Source: Gemmatirosa kalamazoonensis (lineage in GTDB: Bacteria > Gemmatimonadota > Gemmatimonadetes > Gemmatimonadales > Gemmatimonadaceae). From it: DNA of 64,000 bases. The notes below the pieces were generated by a model that was not told the DNA's origin, did no database searches, and was given only the letters and a program-made list of their open reading frames with translations. Position numbers and translations under genes: made by a program. The DNA is taken from assembly GCF_000522985.1 (NCBI RefSeq), contig NZ_CP007129.1, positions 372,001 through 436,000 of the forward strand, written 5' to 3'. Of the stretch, positions 27,027 to 35,324 are shown piece by piece (position 1 is the first letter of the stretch; every line of letters begins with the position of its first letter).

Positions 27027-27560
27027 CTACGACTCGCCACTCGCGGCCCGCGTCCAGAACGCGAAGGTCCGCTCACCGATGGTCGAGCGACGCTCACGGT
27101 ACAGCGCTTCGAGGCACGCGTAGAGCGCGCCGGCGCGCGGCGCCTCTCCAAGCAGGTGGAGCGAGCGCAGGATGCGCGTCAGGCGCAGGAAGTTGTGGTT
27201 CTGCCGCGTCAGCCAGTTCTCGGCGTGCCGTCCGAAGTCCTCCGCCCGAACGACCGTCAGGCCCTCGGCGCCGACGACGAGCCGCAGCCCGTAGAACGTG
27301 AGCATCCGATCGAACGCGCGGTGCAGCGTGGCACGCAGGCGCGGGTCGGCGGCGAACGCATCGCCGCAGTCGCCGTCGACCAGCGGCGCGTGCGGCATCA
27401 CGCCACTCGGCACGTCGAGCGGGAAGAGCCACTGGATGTAGTCGTGCACGTCTTCCAGCGCCGAGTCGTCGAACGCGAGCACGTCGTCGATGCGACGTCC
27501 GCGGTCGTCGACGCCCGTCCCCGCGTAGAAGGCGAGGACACGTGTGCAGTCCGAGCTCAC
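27027..27560 (-). CDS. OGFr-domain (opioid growth factor receptor-like) protein
   Basis: 177-residue cytoplasmic protein. The first half matches the conserved region of the OGFr_N family: VLAFYAGTGVDDRGRRIDDV, then LEDVHDYIQWLFPLDVPSG with the Pro-His-Ala-Pro-Leu that follows. The second half is helical (HAENWLTRQNHNFLRLTRIL; ALYACLEALYRE). Family knowledge: OGFr_N was first defined in animal proteins, and bacterial homologues have no known function. Start is GTG 27560 with AGGAGG upstream. It converges with the YceI-TPR gene across 26 bases. I can name the domain but not a function. Confidence 0.8.
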   Translation of the reverse strand: MSSDCTRVLAFYAGTGVDDRGRRIDDVLAFDDSALEDVHDYIQWLFPLDVPSGVMPHAPLVDGDCGDAFAADPRLRATLHRAFDRMLTFYGLRLVVGAEGLTVVRAEDFGRHAENWLTRQNHNFLRLTRILRSLHLLGEAPRAGALYACLEALYRERRSTIGERTFAFWTRAASGES

Positions 27561-27690
27561 GGCGGCCTCCTCATGTGGCGTACAGGGCGAGCACGCGAGC
27601 CATCGTCCGGCGCACGAGCCGTGTGTTGATCTCGGGAGGGTCCTTCGGGCCGCGCTGATAGGTCGGGGGTGATCGCTCGCGCGACGCCTG

Positions 27691-28653
27691 TCAGCCCGCC
27701 AGCTCCCGATACCACGCCGCGAACGCGCGCTCGTAGAACACCGGATTCAGCAACACCCAGTCGCCTAACGCCGCCGGCAGCGTGAAGGCGGCGGCGCCCT
27801 CGGCGGCGGTCTTGCCGGCGGCGTGCGCCGCGCGCGCCGCCCGCTCCACCTCGCCCAGCATCGACATGTACCGGTCGAGGTCCGCGAGCCGGCCTAACGG
27901 CCCGTGGCCCGGCACGTACACCGTGTCGCGCGCGCGTCGCAGCGCGGCCACCGAGCGCGCGAGCCGGCTCGGCGTCGCGTCCACGTAGTTCGGGAACATC
28001 GCGTTCCACACGAGGTCCCCGGCGAACACCACGCTCGGCTCCTCCAGCTCGAGCGACGCGTCGCTCGGCGTGTGCCCGTCGCGCGGCACGAAGCGCACGA
28101 CGCGGCCGCCGAGGTCGAACGTCGACGCCTCGGTGGCGGAGAGCAGCACGGCGTCGGCGAGCGCCGCGGTGCGCGCCGCGTCGGCGGGGAGGTTGCGCTC
28201 GTGCACGAGCGTGTGCGTGCGCTCCGTCGCCGACACCTGCGGCCGCGCCTCGCCGAAGTAGCCGGCGACGCCGCTCGTGTGGTCGGCGTGGAAGTGCGTG
28301 AGCGCGACGTGCGTCGGCCAGCGGCCGGTGAGCTCCTTCGCGCGGGCGGCGAGCCACGCCGCACCCGCCGGCTGGAAGAATCCCTCGACCGCGAGCACCC
28401 GCTCGCGGCCCACGACGATGCCGCCGTTGCACAGCGTCGTGCGATCGCCGCCGAGCGGCGTGGAGACGAGCGCCCACACGCCGTCGGCCACGCGCTCGAG
28501 CGTGCCGAACGGCTCGCGCGCGACCACGGCGCCGAGCGGGCGCTGCGCCCACGCCGCGCGGAGCGGGGCGGGGAGCGCCGCCGCGGCGAGCGCGAGGTGC
28601 GCGGCGCACGAGCCGGTGTGCGCGAGGAAGTCGCGACGTGAGATGCGAGACAT
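27691..28653 (-). CDS. Tat-exported metallo-beta-lactamase-fold hydrolase
   Basis: 320-residue MBL-fold protein with a Tat-type signal (MSRISRRDFLAHTG, then a hydrophobic stretch to AWAQ). The zinc motif is VALTHFHADHTSGV, with later His in RDGHTPSD, Asp in VFAGDLVWN and His in VYVPGHGPLG. The twin-arginine signal suggests it folds, with metals, in the cytoplasm before export. The domain pattern is of the quinoprotein relay system or SoxH-like type of MBL, rather than a classic beta-lactamase. ATG 28653 is chosen because it begins the Tat motif. Confidence 0.87.
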   Translation of the reverse strand: MSRISRRDFLAHTGSCAAHLALAAAALPAPLRAAWAQRPLGAVVAREPFGTLERVADGVWALVSTPLGGDRTTLCNGGIVVGRERVLAVEGFFQPAGAAWLAARAKELTGRWPTHVALTHFHADHTSGVAGYFGEARPQVSATERTHTLVHERNLPADAARTAALADAVLLSATEASTFDLGGRVVRFVPRDGHTPSDASLELEEPSVVFAGDLVWNAMFPNYVDATPSRLARSVAALRRARDTVYVPGHGPLGRLADLDRYMSMLGEVERAARAAHAAGKTAAEGAAAFTLPAALGDWVLLNPVFYERAFAAWYRELAG

Positions 28654-28678
28654 GGGAGCGAGTGACTCTGTGGTCGTC

Positions 28679-28754
28679 TCACGCGGAGGCGCGGAGGACG
28701 CGGAGAACACCAATGCCGCTGGTCGTTCTCCGCGTCCTCCGCGCCTCCGCGTGA
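28679..28754. repeat. Inverted repeat of GCGGAGGAC-type units, copy C
   Basis: The left arm (28679-28708) begins TCACGCGGAGGCGCGGAGG and the right arm (28725-28754) ends CCTCCGCGCCTCCGCGTGA. They are perfect complements around a 16-base loop. It is located between divergently transcribed genes, so it is not a normal terminator. The theme of short GGAG-centred units is shared with the elements at 9531 and 17494. Confidence 0.88.
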
Positions 28755-28839
28755 CCAACGCGAGGGCTGGCGAGGATGTTCACCTTGCCTCACCTTGCGA
28801 CGTCGCTCCCCGTTCCGCCACCCCGCCGCGAGTCGCTGC

Positions 28840-30429
28840 ATGCGTCGCACGCTCCTCCCCGTCGCTCTCCTCCTCGCCGCCACGCCGGTCGCCGCCCAGA
28901 GCGGCGCGGGGCTCGATTCGATCTTCCGCGCCTACGCGCGCACCGACGGCCCGGGCTGCGCCGTCGGCGTGTCGCGCAAGGGCGAGCCGCTCGTCGAGCG
29001 CGCGTACGGCATGGCGGACCTCGAGCACGACGTGCCCAACACACCGCGCACGGTGTTCGAGGCCGGGTCGGTGTCGAAGCAGTTCACCGCGGGCGCCGTG
29101 GTGCTGCTCGCGCTCGACGGCAAGCTGTCGCTCGACGACGACGTGCGGAGATGGCTCCCCGAGCTGCCCGACTACGGCACGCCGATCACCATCCGCCACC
29201 TGCTGAACCACACGAGCGGGCTGCGCGACTGGGGGAGCGTCGCGGAGCTCGGCGGATGGCCACGCGGCACGCGCGCGTACACGAACGACCTCGTGCTCGA
29301 CATCGCGCGGCACCAGCGCGCGCTGAACTACACGCCGGGGCAGTACTACTCGTACACCAACACCGGCTACAACCTGCTCGCGCTCATCGTCGGGCGCGTG
29401 TCGGGCAAGCCGCTGGCCGAGTTCACGCGCGAGCGGATCTTCCAGCCGTTAGGCATGACGCAGACGTCGTGGCGCGACGACTTCACGCGCGTCGTGAAGG
29501 GGCGGGCGATCGCGTACGCGCGCGCCGGCGCGGGCGGCTATCGCATGGACATGCCGTTCGAGAACGCGCACGGCAACGGCGGCCTGCTGACGACGCCCGC
29601 CGACCTGCTGAAGTGGACCGCGAACCTGGAGACCGGCGCGCTCGGCGGCCCGCGCTTCCTCGAGGAGATGCACCGCCAGGCCCGCCTCAACGGGGGACGC
29701 ACGCTCGAGTACGCGAGTGGGCTGGTCGTGACGCGCTTCCGCGGCGTGCCGGAGGTCGACCACTCGGGCGCGACGGCCGGCTACCGCGCGTTCCTCACCC
29801 GCTTCCCGACGCAGGGGCTCGCGATCGCGGTGCTCTGCAACGACGGCACGGCCAACCCGACGGCGCTCGCGCACGCCACGGCGGCCGCGTACCTCGGCGA
29901 CGCGCTGCAGCCGGTGACGCCGGCCGTGCGCGCCACGCTGGTCGCCGCGAGCGTCGACGGGGCGGGGCCTGCCGCGTTCGTCGGGACGTACCGCAGCACG
30001 CGCGACGGCGCGCCGCTCCGTCTCGTGGTGACGAACGGTCAGCTCCGCCTGTCGACGGGCGCCGTCGTCACGCTCGACTCGTCGGCGCACGCGCCGACGA
30101 CGCTCCGCCTCGTCACCGCCGACGGCGACACGCTGCGCTACGAGGCGACGGCGCCGTTCACCCCGACCGCCGCGCGGCTCGCCGAGTACGCCGGCACCTA
30201 CGAGAGCGACGAAGTGGACGGCACGATCGTCGTCACCGTCGACGGCACGGGGCTGCGGCTCGCCGACCGCTACGGCCGCGTGCAGCGCACCGCGCCGCCG
30301 CTCTACACCGACACGTTCGGCGACGCGAGCGGACACGTGCGCTTCGTGCGCGACGGCCGCGGGCGCGTCACCGGGCTCAGTGTGCGCGAGTCGCGCGCCT
30401 GGGACGTACGGTTCCGTCGGACGCGGTAG
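28840..30429 (+). CDS. Secreted serine hydrolase, beta-lactamase class C/PBP family
   Basis: 529-residue protein from ATG 28840. Signal peptide ends ATPVAAQ. The penicillin-binding core has Ser77-x-x-Lys80 in AGSVSKQF, Tyr172-x-Asn174 in YSYTNTGYN and His-Ser-Gly in VDHSGATAG, so the catalytic set is complete. The C-terminal about 150 residues form a beta domain like the C-terminal lipocalin-type domain of EstB/PbpE-like proteins (AAFVGTYRST; AEYAGTYESDEVDGTIVV; two related segments). Members are D-amino peptidases, esterases or PBPs. It probably acts in the periplasm on peptides or esters. It converges with the FN3 lipoprotein gene across 37 bases. Confidence 0.9.
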   Translation: MRRTLLPVALLLAATPVAAQSGAGLDSIFRAYARTDGPGCAVGVSRKGEPLVERAYGMADLEHDVPNTPRTVFEAGSVSKQFTAGAVVLLALDGKLSLDDDVRRWLPELPDYGTPITIRHLLNHTSGLRDWGSVAELGGWPRGTRAYTNDLVLDIARHQRALNYTPGQYYSYTNTGYNLLALIVGRVSGKPLAEFTRERIFQPLGMTQTSWRDDFTRVVKGRAIAYARAGAGGYRMDMPFENAHGNGGLLTTPADLLKWTANLETGALGGPRFLEEMHRQARLNGGRTLEYASGLVVTRFRGVPEVDHSGATAGYRAFLTRFPTQGLAIAVLCNDGTANPTALAHATAAAYLGDALQPVTPAVRATLVAASVDGAGPAAFVGTYRSTRDGAPLRLVVTNGQLRLSTGAVVTLDSSAHAPTTLRLVTADGDTLRYEATAPFTPTAARLAEYAGTYESDEVDGTIVVTVDGTGLRLADRYGRVQRTAPPLYTDTFGDASGHVRFVRDGRGRVTGLSVRESRAWDVRFRRTR

Positions 30430-30466
30430 CGCGCCGCGCCGCGCGCTGCCGTCAGGCATCCCCGTC

Positions 30467-33319
30467 TCACCGCACCTCGAAGCGCCGCGCCGCGGACCAG
30501 GGACCCGCGCCGCCGCTCGCCGAGTTGGCGCGGACGCGATACCACATCGTCCGCGCCGGCAGCGCCGCCGTCGTGAGTTGCGACGCGGTGACCGTCTGGC
30601 TCAGCACCGCCGGCGCCGGGAACTTGTCGTCGTCGTCGATCTCGATCGTGTAGCTCGCCGCGCCCGACACGTCGCTCCAATCGAAGGTGATCGACTGGCC
30701 GAGCGTGAACCGCTGGTCGGCCGCGGGGCTCACGAGGCTCGGCGCCGTCAGCGCGGTGCCGGGCGGGTTCACGGTGAGTGTCGCGGTGCGCGTGACGCCG
30801 CCTGCCGTGGCCGTGATCGTGACACTGGTCGCACCCGCGACCGCGGACGTCGAGATGGCGAACGTCGCCGACGTCGCGCCGGCGGGGACCGTCACGCTCG
30901 TCGGCACGCTGGCGGCCGCACTGTTGTCCGAGAGCGTGACGACGATCCCGCCGCTCGGCGCGGCGGCGGTCAGCGCGACCGTGCCGTTAGGCGTGCCCCC
31001 GCCCGTGACGCTCGTCGGGCTCACGGCGACCGACGCGAGCGCAGCCGTGGTCGTCGTCGTCGCGGCCAGCGGCGTGAACCGGCGCGCGGCGGCGTACGGC
31101 CCGAACGTGCCGGCCGAGTTCTGCGCGCGCACGCGCCACCAGAGCCGCCGCGCCGGGAGGCCGCCTAACGTCGCCGCCGACGTCGTCACCGTGGCGCTCG
31201 TGACCAGCGGCGCGGCGAACGTGTTCTCGTCGTCGATCTCGATCACGTAGCGTGCGGCGCCCGTCACGTCGCTCCAGTCGAACCGGACCGGCTGCGCCGG
31301 CGTCGCATCGACGGCCGGGGAGAGCAAGGTCGGCGCGGTCGGCGTCGGCGGCGGTGTGGTGGCCGCGGGGGTGACGGTCAGCGCGGCCGAGCGGGTCACG
31401 CCGCCGCCGGTCACGGAGATCGTCACGACGGTGGTCGTGGACACCGCCGCCGGCAGCACGAGGATGCTCCCGCGCGTCGTTCCGGCGGGGATCACCGTCG
31501 CCGACGAGAGGAACGGGAGCACCGTCGGGTTGTCGCTCGTGACGCGCAGCGTCTGATCGAACGGCGAGGCGGCCGCGATGGTCACGAGGCCGTCGACCGA
31601 GCCCGGGCCACCGCCGACGAACGACGTCGGCGTGAGCGTGAGCGACGTCGGTGCGGGCGAGGGGCTCACCGTGAGCTGCGTGTGCACCGAGGTACCGTTC
31701 CAGCTCGCGGTGATCGTCGCGGGCGTGCTCGTCGCGACGTCGCTCGTCGGGATGCTGACCGGCACCGAGGCGCTGCCCGCCGGGACGGTCACCGTCGACG
31801 GGGGCAGGGCCGCGGCGGTGCTGCTCGTCAGCGCCACCACCGCCCCGCCCGTGGGCGCCACCCCGTTCAGGAGCAGCGTGGCCCCGGCCGGCATGCCGCC
31901 GCTCACGTTAGGCGACGAGACCGTGAGCGACTGGAGCGACGGCGGGAGCACGGTGACCGCGTTGCTCGTCGACACGCCGTTCAGCGTCGCGGTGAGCGTC
32001 ACCGGCGTCGGTGCCGTCACCTGACCCGCCGTCGTCTGGAACTGCACGAGCCCGAACGTGCCCGGCACGGCGAGCGTCGCCGGCACGGGAAGCACCGCCG
32101 GGTTCGAGCTCGCGAGCGTGAGCGTCGCGCCGCCCGCGGGCACGCCCGCGCTGAGCTGCACCTGCACGAACGTGACGTCGCCGCTGTAGAGCGGCGTCTT
32201 CACCGGCGTGATCGACACCGGCGTCGCCGGCGCCGTGGAGAGGGTGAACGTACGCACGGTGGACCACGCGGTCATCGCGACCGTGGTCGACGACGCCATC
32301 CCCTGCGCGGAGCGCACGCGCCAGAACTTCTTGCCGGCCGTCAGCGACAGGACGTCGAACCGCGGGTTGGTGAGCTGCGCGCCGAGCACCGCCTCGTTCA
32401 CGGCGAACGATGGGTCGGCGGCGATCTGCACCTCGTAGCCCGACGGCTGCGGGTTGGGCACGTCGGCCCACGTCAGCGTGAACGGGAGCGTGACCGCGGC
32501 GCCGTCGGCGGGCGCGGTCAGCACGGGCGGCGGTCCGATCGGGTTCGTGTAGGAGACGGTGAAGTCGATCGTGTTCGACGGGAGGCTGCGGACGCCGGTC
32601 TGCGGGTTGTCGGCGCTGACGGCGAACACGCGCGCGAAGAAGCGACCCTGGCCGAGGCTCGTGCCCCACTGGAATCCGTAGGTCGTGTCGGGGACGTTGT
32701 CGATCGCGAACGACACCGCGCCCGCGGTGACCGTCGCTGGGAACGTCGCGTCGCTCGACACCTCGAGCCGGTAGGTGACCGCGCCCGTCGCGGGCCGCCA
32801 GTGGAAGCGGATCACCTCCTCCGGGTGGAACGTCGAGTAGCCCTGCGTCGGCAGCAGCGTCGGCGTCGCCGGAGCGCCCGCGCCGGTGCCGGTCACGATG
32901 AAGCTCCGCGTCGCCGACCACGCCGACACCCCGTCGGTGAAGACGGGGCTCGCCGCGTCGACGCGCCAGTAGTACGTGCCGTTAGGCAGCCCGCTCACGA
33001 CGGCCTGCGTCGTCTGCGGGTTGGTCGAGTTGGCCGCGGCGATCGTGGCGAACGTCGGCGACGTGCTGACCTGCCAGTTGTAGCCGCCGTTCGTCGCCGC
33101 GGGATCGATCGTCGCCGACCACGAGATGGTGAGCGGTGCGGTGACGCCGGCCCCGTCCGCGGGTGAGAGCGGCGTCGGTGCGGCAGGCGCCGACGTGGAG
33201 AACGACGGCAAGCCCGGCAGGTGGGCGGGCGACGTCGTCGGCGCCGCGTCGGGGCCGCAGGCGACGGCGAGGACAGCGAGTGCCGGAGCGAGCGCGAGGA
33301 GTCGGGTGCTCTGCTGCAT
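30467..33319 (-). CDS. Large lipoprotein with FN3-like and Ig-like repeats
   Basis: 950-residue protein with an N-terminal lipoprotein signal (LALAPALAVLAVACG, Cys near residue 21). A Pro/Ser-rich linker leads to about three FN3-like domains (FHWRPATGAVTYRLEVSSDA; WADVPNPQPSGYEVQIAAD). Several Ig-like/Calx-like domains follow with the repeated theme SVTVPAGATSATFAI and VTVPAGSASVPVSIPTSD. Two further FN3 domains follow (WSDVTGAARYVIEIDDENTF; WSDVSGAASYTIEIDDDDKF). It ends PWSAARRFEVR. It has no enzymatic domain. Probable surface scaffold or adhesin anchored in the outer membrane. The repeated domains probably expanded by duplication. No partner enzyme is adjacent. Confidence 0.85.
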   Translation of the reverse strand: MQQSTRLLALAPALAVLAVACGPDAAPTTSPAHLPGLPSFSTSAPAAPTPLSPADGAGVTAPLTISWSATIDPAATNGGYNWQVSTSPTFATIAAANSTNPQTTQAVVSGLPNGTYYWRVDAASPVFTDGVSAWSATRSFIVTGTGAGAPATPTLLPTQGYSTFHPEEVIRFHWRPATGAVTYRLEVSSDATFPATVTAGAVSFAIDNVPDTTYGFQWGTSLGQGRFFARVFAVSADNPQTGVRSLPSNTIDFTVSYTNPIGPPPVLTAPADGAAVTLPFTLTWADVPNPQPSGYEVQIAADPSFAVNEAVLGAQLTNPRFDVLSLTAGKKFWRVRSAQGMASSTTVAMTAWSTVRTFTLSTAPATPVSITPVKTPLYSGDVTFVQVQLSAGVPAGGATLTLASSNPAVLPVPATLAVPGTFGLVQFQTTAGQVTAPTPVTLTATLNGVSTSNAVTVLPPSLQSLTVSSPNVSGGMPAGATLLLNGVAPTGGAVVALTSSTAAALPPSTVTVPAGSASVPVSIPTSDVATSTPATITASWNGTSVHTQLTVSPSPAPTSLTLTPTSFVGGGPGSVDGLVTIAAASPFDQTLRVTSDNPTVLPFLSSATVIPAGTTRGSILVLPAAVSTTTVVTISVTGGGVTRSAALTVTPAATTPPPTPTAPTLLSPAVDATPAQPVRFDWSDVTGAARYVIEIDDENTFAAPLVTSATVTTSAATLGGLPARRLWWRVRAQNSAGTFGPYAAARRFTPLAATTTTTAALASVAVSPTSVTGGGTPNGTVALTAAAPSGGIVVTLSDNSAAASVPTSVTVPAGATSATFAISTSAVAGATSVTITATAGGVTRTATLTVNPPGTALTAPSLVSPAADQRFTLGQSITFDWSDVSGAASYTIEIDDDDKFPAPAVLSQTVTASQLTTAALPARTMWYRVRANSASGGAGPWSAARRFEVR

Positions 33320-33417
33320 CGTGAGTCTCGGGAACCGGGCCAGTCCGGGAAGGCCGACCGGTCCTCCCGCACCGAGCGACGCTGCGGCGGTGCGGATTTA
33401 TTCCGGAGCGCCGGGCG

Positions 33418-34797
33418 CTAGTGCTGGAGCGTGTCCAGCCGCGCGACGACGGCCTCGATGCGGTGGGCGAGCGCCGCCTGTCGCGCGCGCAGCTCGGCCA
33501 CCCGATCGGCGCGGCGGCGCAGCGTGAGGAAGCGGCGCGCATCGCGCCACGCGGCGCCCGTCGCCTCGTTCGTCATGAGCGCGACGACGAGCAGCGGCGG
33601 CACGAGCACGAGCGTCGCCAGCGCCGCCCACCAGCCGATGCGCCACCACGCCACGACGGCGAGCAGCACGATCCACGCGAGGAACACCGCGCCGCCGATC
33701 AGCGCCTTCGCCGTCGCGCGCACGTCGACCTCCGACGCGCCGGGGAACCGCGCGGCGATCGGAGCGGTCAGCCGGTAGGGGATCCAGCCGAGCACCGAGC
33801 CGACCGCGGCGAGCGCCGCGAGCAGCAGCAGATACGCTCGTCGACCCGCCCAGTGCAGCGCGGTCGCCGCGTCGGTCCGGAGCGCGAGGTCGCGCGGCCG
33901 CAGCCGCAGCGCGTGCAGCAGCCGCGCGTGGCGCCGCAGCTCGCCGCCTAACGCCGCGACCTCGGCGCGCAGCTCGCCGTGCGGCGCATCGTCGCCGTCC
34001 GCGCGGAGCCGCGCGAGCACCGTCGCGCCGAGCCGGCGCCGCTCGAGCCGCTCGCCGCCCGCGACGTGGGGCGTGTCGGACGGCGCCGTGGACGCGAGCT
34101 GCACCTCGTCAGCGAGCGCGATGAGCCGCGCGTCCTCCCACGACTCGTAGCTCACCGTGACGGCGGCGATCGCGCGCTCGATGCGCGCCGTCAGCTCGCG
34201 CACGCGCGTCGCCTCCACGGGGTCCGCGCCGTCGCGCGCCGCCGCGGTCGCGAGGTCGTCCCACGACACCGCGTCGCCGAGCGCGACGAGGCCGCGCGAG
34301 CGGAACGTGGCGCGGTCGTCGAGCGTGATGCCGACCGGCACGATGGGGAACGCGCCGCCGAGTCGCGCGGCGACGCCTAACGCGAGGCGCGCCGCGCCGG
34401 TCTTCAGCGGCGCGAGGCCGGGGCTCGCATGGCTGATCCCCTCGGGGAACAGCGCGATCGCGTCGCCCGCCACGAGCGCCGACTCGGCGGCGCGCAGCGA
34501 GTCGTCGTTCGCGCCGCTCGGCACCGCGCCATCCTGCCGGCGATACACCGGGATCGCGCCGCTCGCGCGCACGAGCCAGCCGACGCTCGCGTCGGTGAAC
34601 AGCGGCGCCTTCGCGAGAAAGCGCACCGGCCGGCCGACGGCGAGCGTCACGAGCGCCGGATCGAGCAGCGAGTTGGGATGGTTCGCGACGGCGAGCAGCG
34701 GGCCGCGTGCGGGCGGCCGTTCACCGGCGAGCTCCAGGCGGTAGAACAGCCGCGCGACGAGCGTGGCGAGCCGGGACACGTGCACGTGCGGGGACAT
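33418..34797 (-). CDS. PlsC-type phospholipid/glycerol acyltransferase
   Basis: 459-residue membrane protein. The N-terminal acyltransferase domain has the motif NHPNSLLDPALV (His in motif I), then SGAIPVYRRQ, ALFPEGISH (motif III) and PIVPVGITL (motif IV). A long helical region follows (residues about 200-310), then two or three C-terminal membrane helices (LLLLAALAAVGSVLGWIPY; AVFLAWIVLLAVVAWWRIGWW) and a coiled C-terminus. The spacing between the motif I His and Asp is five residues, one more than usual, as in some Gpat-like proteins. It is the second gene of an operon with the ArsR repressor (9-base gap). Role: transfer of acyl chains to glycerol-phosphate or lysolipid; the exact acceptor is unknown. 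Confidence 0.85.
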   Translation of the reverse strand: MSPHVHVSRLATLVARLFYRLELAGERPPARGPLLAVANHPNSLLDPALVTLAVGRPVRFLAKAPLFTDASVGWLVRASGAIPVYRRQDGAVPSGANDDSLRAAESALVAGDAIALFPEGISHASPGLAPLKTGAARLALGVAARLGGAFPIVPVGITLDDRATFRSRGLVALGDAVSWDDLATAAARDGADPVEATRVRELTARIERAIAAVTVSYESWEDARLIALADEVQLASTAPSDTPHVAGGERLERRRLGATVLARLRADGDDAPHGELRAEVAALGGELRRHARLLHALRLRPRDLALRTDAATALHWAGRRAYLLLLAALAAVGSVLGWIPYRLTAPIAARFPGASEVDVRATAKALIGGAVFLAWIVLLAVVAWWRIGWWAALATLVLVPPLLVVALMTNEATGAAWRDARRFLTLRRRADRVAELRARQAALAHRIEAVVARLDTLQH

Positions 34798-34806
34798 GCC
34801 GCGTGC

Positions 34807-35088
34807 CTAACGCATCCAGAAGCGCCGGTACGGCTCGGCCCACTCGGCCACCTGCCGCAGCGGCGCCGCGTCCAGCGTGCACGGACGCCACTGCGCGTCG
34901 CGGCCACGGCAGATGAGGCCCGCGCGCTCGAGCACCTTGAGGTGCTTCGACACCGCCGGCCCGGTCATCGCGAACGGCGCGGAGAGCTCCTTCACCGTCG
35001 CGGGGCCGTCGGCGAGACGCGCGAGGATGGCGCGCCGCGTGGGGTCGGCGAGGGCGGCGAACGTGAGGCTCAATGGGTCGGTGGCCAT
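34807..35088 (-). CDS. ArsR-family transcriptional regulator
   Basis: 93-residue winged-helix repressor. MATDPLSLTFAALADPTRRAIL and LADGPATVKELSAPFAMTGP are followed by the recognition helix AVSKHLKVLERAGLICRG. There is no CxC metal site and no other metal ligand pair, so it is of the non-metal group (SdpR/YczG-like). The stop TAG is made by the heptamer CGTTAGGC. It is separated from the acyltransferase gene by 9 bases. Two 12-bp palindromes lie just upstream of the ATG, so it very probably represses this operon. That makes the acyltransferase inducible; the signal is unknown. Confidence 0.92.
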   Translation of the reverse strand: MATDPLSLTFAALADPTRRAILARLADGPATVKELSAPFAMTGPAVSKHLKVLERAGLICRGRDAQWRPCTLDAAPLRQVAEWAEPYRRFWMR

Positions 35089-35092
35089 CGGC

Positions 35093-35120
35093 GGTTACCT
35101 AACCGGGCGGTTACGTAACC
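35093..35120. promoter_or_regulatory. Two ArsR-type operator palindromes
   Basis: GGTTACCTAACC (35093-35104; one mismatch pair) and GGTTACGTAACC (35109-35120; perfect) are repeated with a 16-bp centre-to-centre distance, four bases upstream of the ArsR ATG. The spacing of about one and a half helical turns would allow two dimers to bind. They are the most AT-rich part of the region and probably overlap the promoter. Confidence 0.7.
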
Positions 35121-35127
35121 TGGCAAC

Positions 35128-35170
35128 GTGCGCGCGGGCCGGCGACCCCCCCGGTCGTCGGCCCGCGCAC
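35128..35170. terminator. GC-rich hairpin, possible terminator of the sulfur operon
   Basis: GTGCGCGCGGGCCGGCGAC pairs with GTCGTCGGCCCGCGCAC (one bulge, one mismatch) around a C-rich loop. No T run follows on either strand. It lies 155 bases downstream of the sulfur operon's last gene and upstream of the ArsR promoter. I see nothing else in the 35121-35324 gap except a GATCGATCG palindrome near 35281. Confidence 0.3.
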
Positions 35171-35324
35171 TGGCTTCCACACATCGGCTGCTGCGTCCGT
35201 TGCTGCTTCCGTCTGGCACCGGAGCGCCCCCGTGACGGGTGCCCGGCGATCGGTGGACAGCGTCACCCCCGTGCGCTGACCGATCGATCGGCGACGAGTC
35301 TAGAGGGGGCCCGTCAACCGTTCG

